A stretch of 64,000 nt of DNA from Sarcomyxa edulis (GCA_009761415.1 QUOL01000013.1:734501-798500); one strand, 5' to 3'; positions 1 to 12,480 are shown, counted from the first letter of the stretch. The notes: generated by a model from the letters alone, not told the origin. Program-made: numbers and translations.

Positions 1-789
1 TGGACGCCACTCTCCCATCTCAACATATCGTATGCGCCTTCCCCCTTGACTTCAACGATAGCGTCTTTTATACCTCCACCTTCAGTCTCATTGCTCGATA
101 CCAGGTTGGCCTTCCATTTCATAGAAGAAGCCAGACGCGTGTACATGCGAAGGAGTTCTGAGGCAAAGAGGGACGCTTCGCTTCCTCCGACTCCTGCCTT
201 GAGTTCCATGAGAGCGGATAAATGGGCGGTAGGAGAGGCGCGTAGAAGAAGGCTGGGAAACACGGTATTTAGTTGGTGGGAGAGGGTGGATGTCAGTTGT
301 CTGTATTCGTCAGAGGCTAGAGAACGCATAGCATCGTCCGGGTCGTTCAAAAGCTCGAGTGTGTCGACGAGAAGCTACTGCATTCAACATAGTGAGCAGA
401 CAATCTCAAGAAAAGATGTAGCCAGAATACTGACTTGTTTAGTGTGTATCCATTCATCCCATGCTGTTTGAAGTGGTTGCAGCTCATGTGCCTGCTTTGC
501 GCGCTGCACATCCTCAGGACTTGACATTTCTTCCGACATCTACACAGGAGAATGAGTACGGGATTGATATATGACATGGTGTATAGCGTACTTCGGAGAG
601 CAGTCTTGCTCTTTCATCAATGCGTTTCTTCACGATCCGAAGTACGCGCACGCCTTCATCCTCGAGTTGTGCTAGTCCTGTCGCACCAGGCTTTTGAGGT
701 CGAGCCACAGCTGAAGTAGCATACTTCGAGAACTGGAATCTGAAGCATCTTGTCAGAGTTGGACCGTGTATCCAATGACGTGCTAACAT
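1..789 (-). CDS. MRF1: Mitochondrial peptide chain release factor 1 (N-terminal part, cut by window edge)
   Basis: Class I release factor expected to end translation at UAA/UAG in mitochondria. The start at 789 gives a basic, Arg/Ser-rich leader (MLARHWIHGPTLTRCFRF) that looks like a mitochondrial presequence. At least two introns follow, one near 595-541 and one near 477-421. The diagnostic part lies at about 1-240: GVGGSEASLFASELLRMYTR, then KWKANLV and VKGEGAYDMLRWESGV, which match the RF1 core (AGxGGxEAxLFAxxLxxMY and GxGAYxxLxxExGVHR). The catalytic GGQ loop would lie beyond position 1, so it cannot be checked here. The gene is divergent from nothing close by: the oxygenase to its right runs the same way and ends at 899. 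RF1 and RF2 share this region, but fungi keep a single mitochondrial RF1, so I am fairly sure. Confidence 0.85.
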
Positions 790-898
790 GTCTACACTGT
801 ATAGTCTGACTGGAAAGTGGAAGGAATTTTATGCGCGTGACAGTCACGGTAACGGTACATACTAAAGATTCGAATTACAATTGCGCCGAGTACGAGCA

Positions 899-2621
899 CT
901 AATTCCAGTATTTCACCTTGATGCCTGCGATGACCGCCTCCAACTCCGTTCTTTCCTGACCCTCCTGCACACCCGGAGCAGCGCTGGATATTTTATAACC
1001 CTCCTTGAAGATATGTTCTTGACGCTTTCGTACCCAAGTCCCGACATCGATCGGTTCGACGCGTTCTTCCAACGTGTCGTAGACACCCTCACGTGCGAGC
1101 AGAGGCGAGCCTTTGACGACTTCAACGGAGACGTTGTTGTTAGGTCGGATGAAGAATAGGACACCATGGCGGTCGAGGTGCCGCTGATCGGGTGGGGGAA
1201 CTGCTACACGGTGGATTGATGATTTGAAGTAACGACCCGAGAGAAGGGACAGAGTGTCAGCCTGTGTGTAGGATAGTCAGGTCGTATAGGTTACATATTA
1301 TAAAGAAGGGAAAGTACTCACGATGTTGACGGTAATCTGTATGAATAATCAGGAGGTTTCCTTCTGGTCAGTACGTATTTAGGAAAATTTGTGAACGAGA
1401 AAGAGACTGACGGTTCCAGGAACAGCCTTCACCCATCGATACCTACCGTCCTTATTAAGGACCTGTAGTCCGGCGATAGGTTGCTTAAAAAGCAAAGTGA
1501 TACTGCCGAGATCGGTATGGCCCGCTGGATGGCAGAGGTCACGACGAAAGCATTGACTAAATTAGTGAATAGACTGACTGGAGTATAGACCCTGGGCCTC
1601 CTCGTTGACTTCGTCCGACCTGGCAGCGTACTTCATATAACGCATATCTACAATCGCATACATCAGTCAGATATCTAGATACTGGAGATCGTAGTAATTG
1701 ACTTACGATCTTCGCCTTTCACGTCATAGATATGCCGTTCGACAAAATACTGCTCGTCCTCCAACTCAAGCACAATAGCAAATATGATCAGGAGCTTCTC
1801 AATGACATTAGTGTGTACCCGCTTTCCGAACGAAACGATTTCGTCCCAGTTCTTTTGGATCAACTCGGGGTGTGATGCGGCCGAAGGGAAGTCTGAAGTA
1901 AATTTCGGGAGATTGTCTGGATTGATAGTGTTGACGATGAGTTCGGAGGAGAATGTCAGCAAGGAAATATATGCACTCACAAACTTCAATGTTGTGTCTA
2001 GGGTGATGCTCTGTCACTCCAGGTCTTTTGATATACTGCGGTGTCAGCGCGTTGGCGTGGATGTGATTATGTGTATAACTCACTCGTAGACTTGTGGTCC
2101 GTTGTAACCGTTGTAGGATGCGGCTTTATGATTCGCAGCGTACTTGAGTTTCTCCTCTACATATCTCATGAGGACTAGAGCTTCGAGAAGCAATACTTGA
2201 GCATACCAAGAGGCAGGTCGAAGAACTCGTTGCTGAGTTCAAATTGTCGATCAACTTCCTCTTGGGATATGCCAAAGCCGGTGACGTAGAAAAATCTGGA
2301 GGGAGCTTAGCATCCATGTCAAGCACAAGGGTGTAGAGCAACGCACCCAACATTGTGCACAGCGTATTTGAGTTGCTTGGCGAGAGCTTCCTTGCCTCCT
2401 GGATTTGAGAAAGTCGAGAGGTCTAGAGATACAAGCTCGGCCCATTCAACTAGACATCATAGTCGAGATTTAGAGGATGTGGATTGGAAGAAATGCAAGG
2501 AACGCTTACGATCAGCCGTTGTCTCCGGGATGCTGGAGTACGGACCCGGAAAAGTTCGTGATTTTGGAGATACATGGGACGCTAGAGAAGATGAGTTTGG
2601 AGTGGTAGCGACAAAAGACAT
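899..2621 (-). CDS. 2-oxoglutarate/Fe(II)-dependent oxygenase, isopenicillin-N-synthase-like
   Basis: Member of the plant/fungal 2OG-Fe(II) oxygenase family (DIOX_N plus 2OG-FeII_Oxy); substrate unknown. The chosen start at 2621 opens a short N-terminal exon, followed by several exons. The N-terminal domain is clear: WAELVSLDLSTFSNPGG, then GFFYVTGFGISQEEVDRQFE (the 'GFFYVxNHGI' motif) and EFFDLPL, then AANHKAASYNGYNG. The catalytic jelly roll shows the HxD pair in GHTDLGSITLLF and the GLQVLNKDGRYRWVKAVPGT strand near 1411-1530. The distal histidine follows in SIHRV at about 1215, before the C-terminal VLFFIRPN strand. The predicted C-terminus ends KYWN at 899. No signal peptide or membrane segment is visible. 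It is divergent from the transporter at 3827, with about 1.2 kb between the two starts. The family is secure; the reaction is not inferable. Confidence 0.85.
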
Positions 2622-3826
2622 GTTTCGTGAGGGACAGAAATGCAGTCATCCTATTCGTCCTTTTGAGTGCGAGTTCGGACAAGGATCGGAGATTATTTCG
2701 TCATGGGACGATCAGGGCAATTGCCAATCTAATCTGCAAATGGCGCCTTTCAGCGTGTTTGTGAGCAATGAATATAGAGTAGATGCATCGTTGATTCTCG
2801 GAGAGGTTAACCTGAACATGAATGCTGGATGAATGACCAACAAATACATAATGAAAAGATTTCGAAAACATACCCAATCGCGATGCAGGCCCGAGGGTGG
2901 GACCGCTGTCCAAGTCCGGGGTCCCAGAATCGACGCCACTACGAATCTTGTATCGACTAAGTACTCACATAAAGCCCGTGTATACCGCTAGGAAGAGAGC
3001 TGTGCCAAGTTCAGAGACCTCCAGTGAACTGGGAAATAGACATCCCGCTGCGTAATGTAAGTACTAACTTCATATCAACTTCATATTCGGTGCTCGGTGT
3101 TACGTCACGGTCACGGTGACACGCTTTTTGTTGAATCTGCTCGTTCAATGTTACATCGAGTGGCTACTTCTACCAAGCTTCTGCACCACCGTAACTCACC
3201 TCTGTCACCTTAGATTATCATACGTTGTTCCTTCGAGAATCTTTGGGATCGACAAATCTTGTCTGGGGTCCTCAAAGGCTTTCAAGAGATGCAGATATGT
3301 CCTTTCAGGTGGATATCTACGCAAACTGGAGCCTGAATCGGACGCAAATCGGCCGGAGAACAGTCAACTACGGCCCGTAATTTTTTTGACCTAGTATCGG
3401 TCTCTCTCCCAACGAAGGCGCTATGGTTTCCTCTGGCTTCCTAGGCCTCGCAAGCAAGTTTTATATCCCGATCCAACGAAAGAGGACTACACAGGACGAT
3501 TGGGGATACATCTTTGCGTCTACTACTATCAGCTCTACTTGTTGCTCATATAAAGCATCAGACTCATTTGTGCCTGATTTCAGACTGAGCAGTGAGCACG
3601 CCTTTTCCATCGACAATTATCTCATTCTTATCTAGGATGTATTTCCAACCCCCAATTCCCATCTCGCAGACATTCCATGACCCCTCAGTTGCAAATACAG
3701 TCCGTTGTTCGACCGTTTCGCTCATGTCGACATCAACCACTATTATGATCTTCTCAAAATAAAAGGTGCACTGAATCTGAATGGACAGCTAGGACTTCTT
3801 TACCCACCGTCGTGTGTTCTTCCGTG
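2622..3826. promoter_or_regulatory. Divergent intergenic region between oxygenase and transporter
   Basis: About 1.2 kb separates the two divergent starts and holds no convincing gene; open frames here lack family motifs. Near 3104-3121 the sequence GTCACGGTCACGGTGACAC contains an 11-bp palindrome (GTCAC-G-GTGAC). A similar palindrome, GTGAC-A-GTCAC, lies at about 838-848 just downstream of the oxygenase. A TATA-like ATATAAA lies near 3548. Whether any of these bind a regulator is inference. Confidence 0.35.
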
Positions 3827-6361
3827 ATGTCGATTCCTGACGAAACTTCAAGCATCGAGAAAATCCCTGTCCAGCCCGACGACACGAGCTTCCGGTCTGA
3901 CGAAGATGTCGCTGCAAAGGTGACTTACACGATTGGACACAGTGTCTCGCCCTCACTCAGACATCTTCCCGCAGTTTCTACGGGAGGTTGACGCGGAGTC
4001 TTACGCCGCGAAGGCCACCGAAGAGACCTACAAGGCCCTCGTTCGCAAGCTAGATCGACGACTGATCCCTATCCTTTTTGTCACCTACGCACTGTAAATA
4101 TGCACCAATTCATCCTCTGCCCCGTCCGGTGAACTTACCTCATCTTCAGACAATGCATAGATAAATCATGTCTTGGATACGCTTCAGGTGCGTTCAAGTC
4201 TTCCATCAACATTTCAGGCCGCAGGAATAATCTTGTATCCAGTTTTTACCCTATCAAAAGACCTTCATCTGAAGGGCAAAGAATAGTGGGCAATCATATT
4301 TCTCGTATCACCCGATATACTGAGACACGAACCGTCATTAGCTCGTGGCTGAGCTCCTTGTTTTACTTCGGATACTTGTTCTTTGAATACCCAACCACTC
4401 TTCTCTCGCAAAAATTCCCAATGGGCAGATTCGTTGGGATTGCTATCATCGCAAGTACTGGTTTCTTACCTCTGTCCACGCACATTCTTATACTCATACG
4501 TAGGCTTGGGGTGGCATTTTAATTTGCACCGCGGCTGCTCATAATTTTGCTGGAATGGCTGTACTCAGAGTCGTCCTCGGAGGGTGAGCGCTGTCAATGT
4601 ATCTTCAATCACAGGAAATGAACGCTTATAACGGATGCCTCTCCTAGCTTCGAGTCGCTCATCACACCGACTTTCATTTTGATCAACGGCATGTATTATA
4701 CTCGCAAGGAACAAGTCTTACGGACCGGTTAATTTGTCTACCTTCTCGCTAGCTCGTCTTGTTGCTTACCTACAAAGATATAGGCGCCTGGGCTGCCGCT
4801 AATGGCTTTGGGGCTATGGTAGGGGGTATCATTGCCTTCGGAATGGGCCACGTCAATACAGGAATTCCTGGATGGAAGGTACGCAATAGATCTGTGATTT
4901 TGGACTTTGTCCCCCACTAATCTACCCTGTTCGTTTTCTATCCATAGTGGATATTTGGTACGTAAATTCGCTCGTATGCTGAGATGAAGAAAAATTCAGG
5001 TCAAAGGTATCCGACAGTCATCAATGGTCTGATTACCACGCTATGGGGTATGTATACTTCCTCTTGTTTTCGATGGCAGAAGATTACTACTAATCGTTCT
5101 AAAGGTATATATGTGTACTTCTTCCTGCCAACTTCTCCGATGGATGCGAATTTCCTTACGACCGAGGAGAAAGCACTTGCGGTTCTCAGGATTCGTAAAA
5201 ATAATACTGGAATCCTCAATAGGAAGATCAAATGGAACCAGGCATGATTTTCGCGTTCGCTAGGTTGGCATTAGTCTCCGTCTTACTGACACTTTTATAT
5301 CTGTAGATAAAAGAAGCGATCAATCCGCTTCAAGATCCACAGGGACTTCTTCTATTCCTCATAATATTCTGTAACGAAGTTCTAAAGTGCGTCGAGCTCT
5401 TTATCTGGTCGACATTCCCTACTGATTATGGTCACATGCACAAAGCGGTGGCTTCGGAGCATTTGGGACACTAACAATCAAATCATTCGGGTTCACATCA
5501 TTGCAATCTACTCTCATATACATTCCTCAGGTATACGATTGACCTTAAATCCCTCGAGATATGATTGGTTCTGATGGCGAACGCTCAGGGCTTCATCAAT
5601 ATGATCTGTATTTTATTCGGTGGATGGCTAGCACAGAAAATCCCCAACGGACGAATCTACGTCTCCATAGGGATGCTTGTGCCGACGTTCATAGGTCTTC
5701 TATTGCAGATAGTGCTTCCACGGTCGAACGTTGCGGGCCTGCTGGTCGGAGGTGAGTCTTCAAGTTTTCATACCCTTGAATATATTCAAGTCTGATGAAC
5801 ACTGGGGCCCAGTTTATCTATTTCCTCCGTTCGCCACCTGTCTCTTCATCTGCCTTTCGCTTCCTGGTGTCAACGCGTCTGGGTATACCAAGCGCGCCAC
5901 ACTGTCTTCGTATGCGTTCCTTGGCTATGCGCTGGGAAATATCAGGTATGTGTCCGGTCTCATTGGTGGATACTTATACTGAGACTTTGTCATTCTAGTG
6001 GCCCATTCATGGTCAAAACAGGCGAAGTGCCGGCGTACCGTTCAGTCTTTATAGCCGACATCATTTGCATCATCCTCCAAGGTTGGCCGCCATAATTTTC
6101 CTGTGATATTGGGACCTGACTGATTTGTTGATTGCTCGTTGTGCTAGGTATCCTTTTGGTCATCCTGAGGGCGTATTATGTGCGAGAGAACGCGAAGCGA
6201 GACAGACTTCTCGCCGACGGTCAGTTACAGGACGTGCCTGCGAATGAGTTTGCGGATCTCACGGACAAAGAGTGTGTGATATCTCGCAGTTATTTTCCGA
6301 TGAATCATCGTGTTCATTGCTCTATCATTACAGATTACCTGGATTCCGCTATGTCTTATAG
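3827..6361 (+). CDS. MFS transporter, anion:cation symporter (allantoate/nicotinate permease-like) family
   Basis: Predicted plasma-membrane symporter of the Dal5/Tna1-like ACS family, which takes up organic anions such as allantoate, nicotinate or biotin precursors; the actual substrate is unknown. The start at 3827 gives a hydrophilic N-terminus (MSIPDETSSIEKIPVQPDDT), then LVRKLDRRLIPILFVTYALQ, the family's 'LdrrilPil.llyll' entry to TM1, followed by CIDKSCLGYA. SWLSSLFYFGYLFFEYPTTL marks TM2 and the family 'SlFYfGYLxxExP' signature. Later exons encode GMYYTRKEQVLRTGAWAA, GWKWIF(V)INGLITTLWG and FFLPTSPMDANFLTTEEK, all typical of ACS transporters. The C-terminal half ends DLTDKE-LPGFRYVL, the usual fungal tail. 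Many short introns break the frame, with no clear lesion. Its divergent partner is a 2OG oxygenase. Confidence 0.85.
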
Positions 6362-6918
6362 TTGGATCTCAACAGAATATTGTACCCGTCTTGGATTCGT
6401 ACTGAGATCGACGTTGAGGCTTCAACAAACGCTCTGCAATATAGTCGAAAGCGCAATGGATACTCATATCAGGATACGACGCTCTGTATATATAGGCCTG
6501 CGGATTTTCTGTCCAACGACCTATGAAGCTGTCAATAGACACTTCCGTCTTGCATGGAAAGAATGCCATTCCTTTCAGTGTGCGCGATTTGCGGAAACGC
6601 CATACTACGGCCATCTTCTGCAGCGGACACCGCTCGATGCTCTCTCGTGCAAGTAGATTCCGGATTTTTGGAAACGTCGGGTTTCGAGGAACAGGACAAT
6701 TTGAGCACTCTATCCTCGAACATTACACTTGACTCGAAGGCAAAGATACGGGAGCGACCATGAGAGATTGTCGTGTTGGAGGCAACACTTTGTTTAGTGA
6801 TTGAGAATAGAATCGGTTCTAATTCTAAGTATGAGTCAACCTAAGCGTTTTAGCCATGGCGCATCTCCTTTGTAGGGTATATTGAAGCACTAGTCGTGCA
6901 CACAAAGACGCTAGCGCT
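6362..6918. other. Intergenic, no gene seen
   Basis: The 3' flank of the transporter. Open frames of up to about 95 codons continue past the transporter stop on both strands, but none shows a recognisable motif or a credible splice pattern. I see no repeat here. Confidence 0.5.
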
Positions 6919-7270
6919 TTAGAGGTCCAGCGCATCTTCGAAATGATCATCGCTGCTGTCGAATTCAAAATCGTCTTCATCGCTCTCTCCGGACTCACTT
7001 CGTCCCCTTCCGGCTCATTCTCAAAATCGAGCTGAATTGGCACATAATGACTACATGTAAATGCTTTCGAAGACGAGACACTCGGTGGATCACTGCATCA
7101 AAGATGACTCAGACTATAAGACTGCAGCTGGGACATGTAGCGATGTCCTCATAATCAGCTGGCTGTTGGAATTTCGGAGCGATCTCCACGAGAACATGGG
7201 TAATGATAAAGGGCCTTGGCGTCGTCCCAGCTCATATCTTGAATTTCGATGCGTTGTAGTAGGCACCCAT
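6919..7270 (-). pseudogene. DPH3: Decayed DPH3/KTI11-like gene
   Basis: Intact DPH3 is a small CSL-zinc protein needed for diphthamide synthesis and, with Elongator, tRNA wobble modification. The conserved family pieces are here in order but in different frames. After ATG at 7270 come MGAYYN, then (+shift) IEIQDMSWDDAKALYHYPC, then CSRGDRSEI where the family has CPCGDRFEI, then (+shift) ADYEDIATCPSCSLIV, an in-frame TGA where Arg is usual, and VIFDA. A plausible 60-nt intron then joins to LDFENEPEGDE, and a third frame carries an acidic tail ending at 6919. The second zinc cysteine is Arg. Three frame changes, one stop and one lost metal ligand argue for a pseudogene. The retained intron suggests DNA-level duplication rather than retroposition. 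Dense sequencing error is the alternative. Confidence 0.75.
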
Positions 7271-7380
7271 GATGGTTGACGTTGAACGTTGAACGTTGAG
7301 GTCGTTGAGACCAAGAAGCACTCATGTCGGACCTTGAAACTCGGCCTTGCAATAAACCACCTACTTGAACGTACCTCGCG

Positions 7381-8396
7381 ATGGTTAGTGCTCAATATCT
7401 CTCGGATTGCAATTAAAATCAGAATTTACAGGATACTGACCCTCTTGGAGACACCGTCCCGCCCCGCCATGCGGTCGAATCAGACGAGGAGGAGGACGAG
7501 TTCAACCCTCTCGTGACAACCTCCACTCCACCCCAAGTCAATGCAAAAATCACTGGATCTCTACCTCAAGGTCAGGCTTTGGTAGTCGCTACAGGTGATG
7601 CTGCAGAAGTTTGGGTCAAGGGTGCTAGTTTGGGTGAACAGATTGGAGCGATCATGATAAACGGTGTCCAAGTGCGCTAATTTCTTACATCGACGAGCCA
7701 TCCTATATTTATTTAATCCGAGACAGGTAGGTCTAGCGTTCAAGCCAGCTTGGACAACGGCTACAGTTGTAGTTTCTGAAGTGACAACGCGAATCCCTGC
7801 ATGGGCTATGCATGGGTATGCCGAAGCTATCGTCCAATCGCTGAAACCTACAAGGTATGCCAGTCTTAGTTCATAGTACATCACTTCCGTATTGATTGTG
7901 TGTTCAGTGTCGCGTTGTTGGACTCTTATCCTGTCCCAGCTTATATAACTGCCCAGCCCATTCCATATGATGCCGCTCCTCTGCGCTATCTGAGTACAAC
8001 GTCCTCATTGGTACCAATCATACCGCTCTTTTTGTTGATTAGCTTTATCGAACGCTCCTGCAGGTATCAAAGGCGCAAACGTTCGCACCGCCAAACATGA
8101 TCCAGTCTACTTCCGCCGCGCTAATGTCTATATTATCTGCATCGCCATGTACACTTGTTCTCTTGCCCTCTCCACACATTCCTCCACCTCCCCCAAAGAC
8201 CCTTGCGCCCACCAACATCCTGTCTCTATATGGTGATTCCGTCGATTGGTCTCAAGAAACCATATGCTCCGCCCAACAGATTCTGTTCGATGCTATTGGG
8301 GAAGCAGACAAAACAAAGTGGGAGTATCGTGGTAAAGAAAGTGCAGGTCCAGTAAGAAAGAAAAATGATTTTGGAGAAGGCGGCATGTATATCTAG
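7381..8396 (+). CDS. Probable proteasome assembly chaperone 1 (Pba1/PSMG1-like)
   Basis: Likely chaperone of 20S proteasome alpha-ring assembly; the assignment rests on overall pattern and is moderate. The first exon appears to be the ATG alone (7381-7383), followed by a GTTAGT...ACAG intron to 7431. The protein then begins DTDPLGDTVPPRHAVESDEE, an acidic N-terminus usual in fungal homologues. Further exons give TGSLPQGQALVVATGDAAEV, AFKPAWTTATVVVSEVTTRI and QSLKPTSVALLDSYPVPAYI. After an intron near 8009-8063 comes SKAQTFAPPNMIQSTSAALM, a PPN motif seen in the family's C-terminal half. The end is DFGEGGMYI at 8396. No membrane segment is present. It starts about 110 bp from the DPH3 remnant, which is divergent from it. 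An unrelated conserved fungal protein remains possible. Confidence 0.6.
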
Positions 8397-8537
8397 GCGA
8401 GGCTCACCTCGTTTTCTTGTTTACAACCAGAACCTAATCTACATATATGTTACGATTACTGGATAGATTGTAATACTGTATGTGTGCTGGGTATACATGA
8501 AAATCCTAAATTCAACCCTTTTGGAAATTGTCATGAT

Positions 8538-11500
8538 TCATCGCGGAAACGCTCCAGGTATAGGTTGTCTCCGCCGTTCTGGGTGATGGAAATAAGTTCC
8601 GTATCTTGACCTCGAAGGAGCAGGTACCACAGGCGTCCCAGAGGCAACACTGCTGGTGCTAGCGATCGGCGACGATGATAGAGGAACGTCACTGACAACT
8701 GTATCTGTCTGCGACTGGTCCAGACCATGCTCAGTGGCACCGTAGTCCTCTTCATCACTGTCCTCTTCCTCCTCAATCCACTCACCACCATCAGGTAGCA
8801 TGATGACACCTGATGCATCATCGAAGCTCAAACGGTGAGTTAGAGGTGCTGGAGTAGTGTGTGCTCGATGAGTTGCTAGTGCAGGCCTGGTATCTTCCCA
8901 AGGGTTTCCAGTGCCAATGGAATCAGACACATCCCCAGGATTTCCGGTCCCTGTTCTGCCATTGATGTTCTGAGATGCCATTGCGGCAGAGAAGTCACGG
9001 CCATCGGTCGTAGCAGGACGTGCGCCGCGGCGCAGTGAACTATATCGTTTCCTTAGAGTGAGAACGACGGCTTGATTCGAATCCTTCGTCGCCCGCGTGA
9101 CGCCAGGAGTGTTATTTACAAGAGTTTGGCCTTTCTTGAGCGGCAGCCAAGGCTCAGGAAGAACACCGTTCAGAGCAGGATGTCCGTAACGTCGCTTTCC
9201 AGTGCTGCGAAAACACGGGTTCAGCTGAGTGTTAAGAAGGATATGTCTTTCAAGACGTACTTGAGGACGCCACTGTACCAATTAGCCATAGGAGGTTGCG
9301 ACTAGATGCAATTGATCAGGATAGAAAGTAAAGAAGCATTCCTACAGACGCACGTAGTCAGTCCGCTCGTCCTCTGGAGCAACATAGAGAGTGTCGTCGT
9401 TCTGAGCGTATCGTCTTCGGTTCAAATTACTGTACTTTCATGTCAGTCATGGCCCCCTCGTCAGGATAAATACAATTCACCTCTGAGACCACGTTACTGG
9501 ATGGCCCGCCCTCAAACGCACAACATCAGCCGTCTCCTCCCCACGTTGCACCTCGAATACAGAGCTCAAGCTGACGAACTTGCTCAATGGTTTGAGCGAC
9601 TTGTCGACATACCAGGCCCACAACATCGTTCCTGCAAGAAGAGGCAGAAGGAGTAATGACAAGATGTACGATTTTCGTAGGGTAAATATACCGGTCATGA
9701 AGACCTGGAATATCACCACTCCCCATGTTAGTCGAATGAATGTGATAGGCCAGGCTTGACCTTGCGATTCATATGGTTTATAGAAGACTGGAGACCTTGT
9801 CAGCGAAGTACACTGTCTGACTTCAAGGCTAAACTCACCAAATAGTAATTTGTACTTGTACACGACATATGCAATTCCAAAATACACGGCACCGAAGATG
9901 ACGATAAGAGGCTGTACGACGCTATATAGCATGATGATAACAAACATCAGTATAGCTTGGGGATACACCACACCGTAGTTGATCATGGGTGGTGCATTGA
10001 GCTCGGCGAAATCTGGAATACCGAGAAGATGAAGTGAATTATCACGATGAGTTACAGTACTGATAGACTCACCTCGAGGGGTCCGTGTCAGGAATACTCG
10101 GAAAAAGAGCCGCGGCAGAATGACACCAAGATTCAGGAGTTGCAAAGGCATGATGCCCAGCCCTAGGAGAGTGTCGTGAGTATATGTTTATTCTATTGTC
10201 CGGTCACACTGACCTTGCAGAATAACATATGATAGGAAAAAATGGCTAATGACAAAGACATCAATTTGGGCGGATTGACATGCTCATATACGAGTCCATA
10301 CCGTGCTCTACCGGCCTGCAATGCTTGAGCTATTCTCTCCGGTATTTTGGCGGGAGAATCGGCCAAGTCCAGCAACAATTGAAGGAAGGTGCTTGCGAGA
10401 AGGAAAATGAAGACTACGTTGACAAGCAAGAATAGGAAGTATCTGACAGGTGCTGTTCAGTCTGTATAGTGATGCACTAGAAAGTGGCCAACTTACTTCT
10501 TCAGCAACGAATATTCCACCCAACTCCGAGCACGATAGCCCTGAACATAGGTGAGCGCTGTTATGCATTATGAGCGAAGATCGAGCCCGCTTGATGACAT
10601 GGATATTACCCTCGAGCATGAAGGGCAGCAACGCGTTCAAGGCAATCATTGCCACGGACGGCAAAGAATTTTGCACGATCGCTCTGATCTTGTCATTTTT
10701 GTCAATCAACTTTCCTAACCATGGTAGAGCAGTCTTGATCTCTTTGTAACTGAGAAGACTAGCCAGAGCTGTGATGGGGAATACCCAGAAGAATAGCAAG
10801 AGAGTCATACAGACGAGGACAATGAAGTCGCGCGTGCGCATGTTGGCAGTAGAGGGAGCCATGTTCGACCAGACGATATCTCGAGGTTCGGGTGCTGGAT
10901 AAGTTGTACACTGGGAGGGATTAGGACTGTGCGCGACCTGAATCGCGATTTGCTATATATCGTGTTATTGAAGGGACTCATTTTATAAGAAATGATCGAC
11001 GTACTGCGCTAGACATCTTTTCGAAAGTGACAAAGGCAACCTGAGTGGCTTTGAATCGCCCATTCGTCCTTCTCTTTTTCACCAAATCATCGGCTTCTCT
11101 AAATTGGGCTTCCAGATACTCCAAAGCATCAACCTTTGCTTTGAACCAGCCAGTTCGCATGGTTGGGCGTTTACGGTGAGGAACTACAAAGCGTCCGGGT
11201 TGCTCCTCTAGAGCGGTGGGCTCAACGTCGACCAGGGATGGCATGGCGCTATCAGAGGGATCGTACGATTCCACCGAACTGGGATTCCCTACATATCTGA
11301 CCCAAGCCGCTTCTAGTGCCAACAGAGCTTTGGTTCTCTTGTCCAACAGCGCCTTTAGTGACTGAACTTCCCTGCAGACACTGACACTTTCAACGCTCAA
11401 TCCCATCTGCTCAAAATATTCGGCTAAAGGTCGTTCGCCTTGCAGATGGTTTGGTAAGTTCGTAACCATCACTGTTCGGGCTGGAATCGAGTGAACAAGC

Positions 11501-12372
11501 TCCAGAGAAAAGAGTTGTCGTGAGCGGATGAAGCGACGATAATTTCTGTATATGAAGCGAAGAGCAAGGAGGGTGAAGAGGTATGTGAAGATGAGATGCA
11601 CTGAAAGGTAGGAGTTGGCATCGCTGATTAGGTCGAGCCACTCGCGGCTAGGAGCAGGAACATCCTCTACGGGTGCACTAGAAGGCCAATCGTTTCCATC
11701 ATCGTCTTCATCGCCCCCACCCATCCCGATATTGTTCTAAGGTGAATTATCAACATGTCAGTGACGCTAGAAGGTACATTTCCGAATCGTTTACCTTCCA
11801 ATTAATGGGCATCAGAATGGCGACGGCAAAAAAGGAGCACACAGAGAACAGATAGAATGACATCTTGAAGAAATTGAGGAGCTGCAAACGCGTCTAGATC
11901 AACCAAACACTACGCGAGAAGATAATGTACACACCACTGCCGCGTCAAGACCTACAATTTGCAATACAGTAAATTCGGAGGTTCTTATGGTTGGAAGAAT
12001 CCATCCAAAGAATGCTTGATGAGCGTGTGCTTCAGAAGGAGAGAAACCTGGACGCGACGAGAGTTAGCTGCGCAGTAAGCAATGAGGACGACTCGTGTTA
12101 CCTTTGAGTTTGGTTCTAGGGGCAAAAAGGAGGGGCCACCTGGTACGACAATACGAGAACAGAAAGAAGGACGTTATGCCAATAGATGTGGAGAGCATCA
12201 GCTGAGTGGTGAACCATGGTCCTTCGAATTTATCTAGGATTAATTAGTGAGATACACCAAAACATACATGGTTCCTCATACATGTTGGGGGACTTCCAGG
12301 AGGATACCGAGGATCACCACCGTCGCCGTCGCCATCGCCTTCGCCGAGAAAGAATCTGAGAAGAGAGCTCAT
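8538..12372 (-). CDS. CSC1/OSCA-type calcium-permeable stress-gated cation channel (DUF221)
   Basis: Predicted polytopic channel of the OSCA/TMEM63 family (yeast Csc1/Rsn1/Phm7), in plasma or internal membranes and gated by osmotic or mechanical stress. The start at 12372 opens MSSLLRFFLGEGDGDGDGGD, with a short Gly-Asp run. The RSN1 N-terminal helices follow (GITSFFLFSYCRTRWPLLFA, NFFKMSFYLFSVCSFFAVAI). The cytosolic PHM7 domain has SIPARTVMVTNLPNHLQGER, the RNP-like strand of this family, and VAFVTFEKM. The seven-helix pore core begins with IVWSNMAPS and LVCMTLLLFFWVFPITALAS, and a later helix is FGAVYFGIAYVVYKYKLLFG. The last exon (9281-8538) is a hydrophilic tail with an acidic cluster (EEEEDSDEEDYG) and many Ser/Thr, probably a regulatory region. 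About ten introns, no lesion seen. Confidence 0.9.
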
Positions 12373-12480
12373 CGTTGAGCGAAGTCAAGCGGTAGCAATA
12401 TGATAAACAATCTATTTATCGTGACTTTAGCTTCCGAAACAAACACTGACACCAACTTCACCTCTACCAGAACCTCCACA

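Noticed and set aside
2353..2832. 159-codon plus-strand open frame
   Set aside because: It is antisense to the first exons of the 2OG oxygenase, whose motifs are clear on the minus strand.
6362..6763. Plus-strand frames downstream of the transporter as a separate gene
   Set aside because: They are read-through of the transporter's last intron and 3' flank, with no conserved motif.
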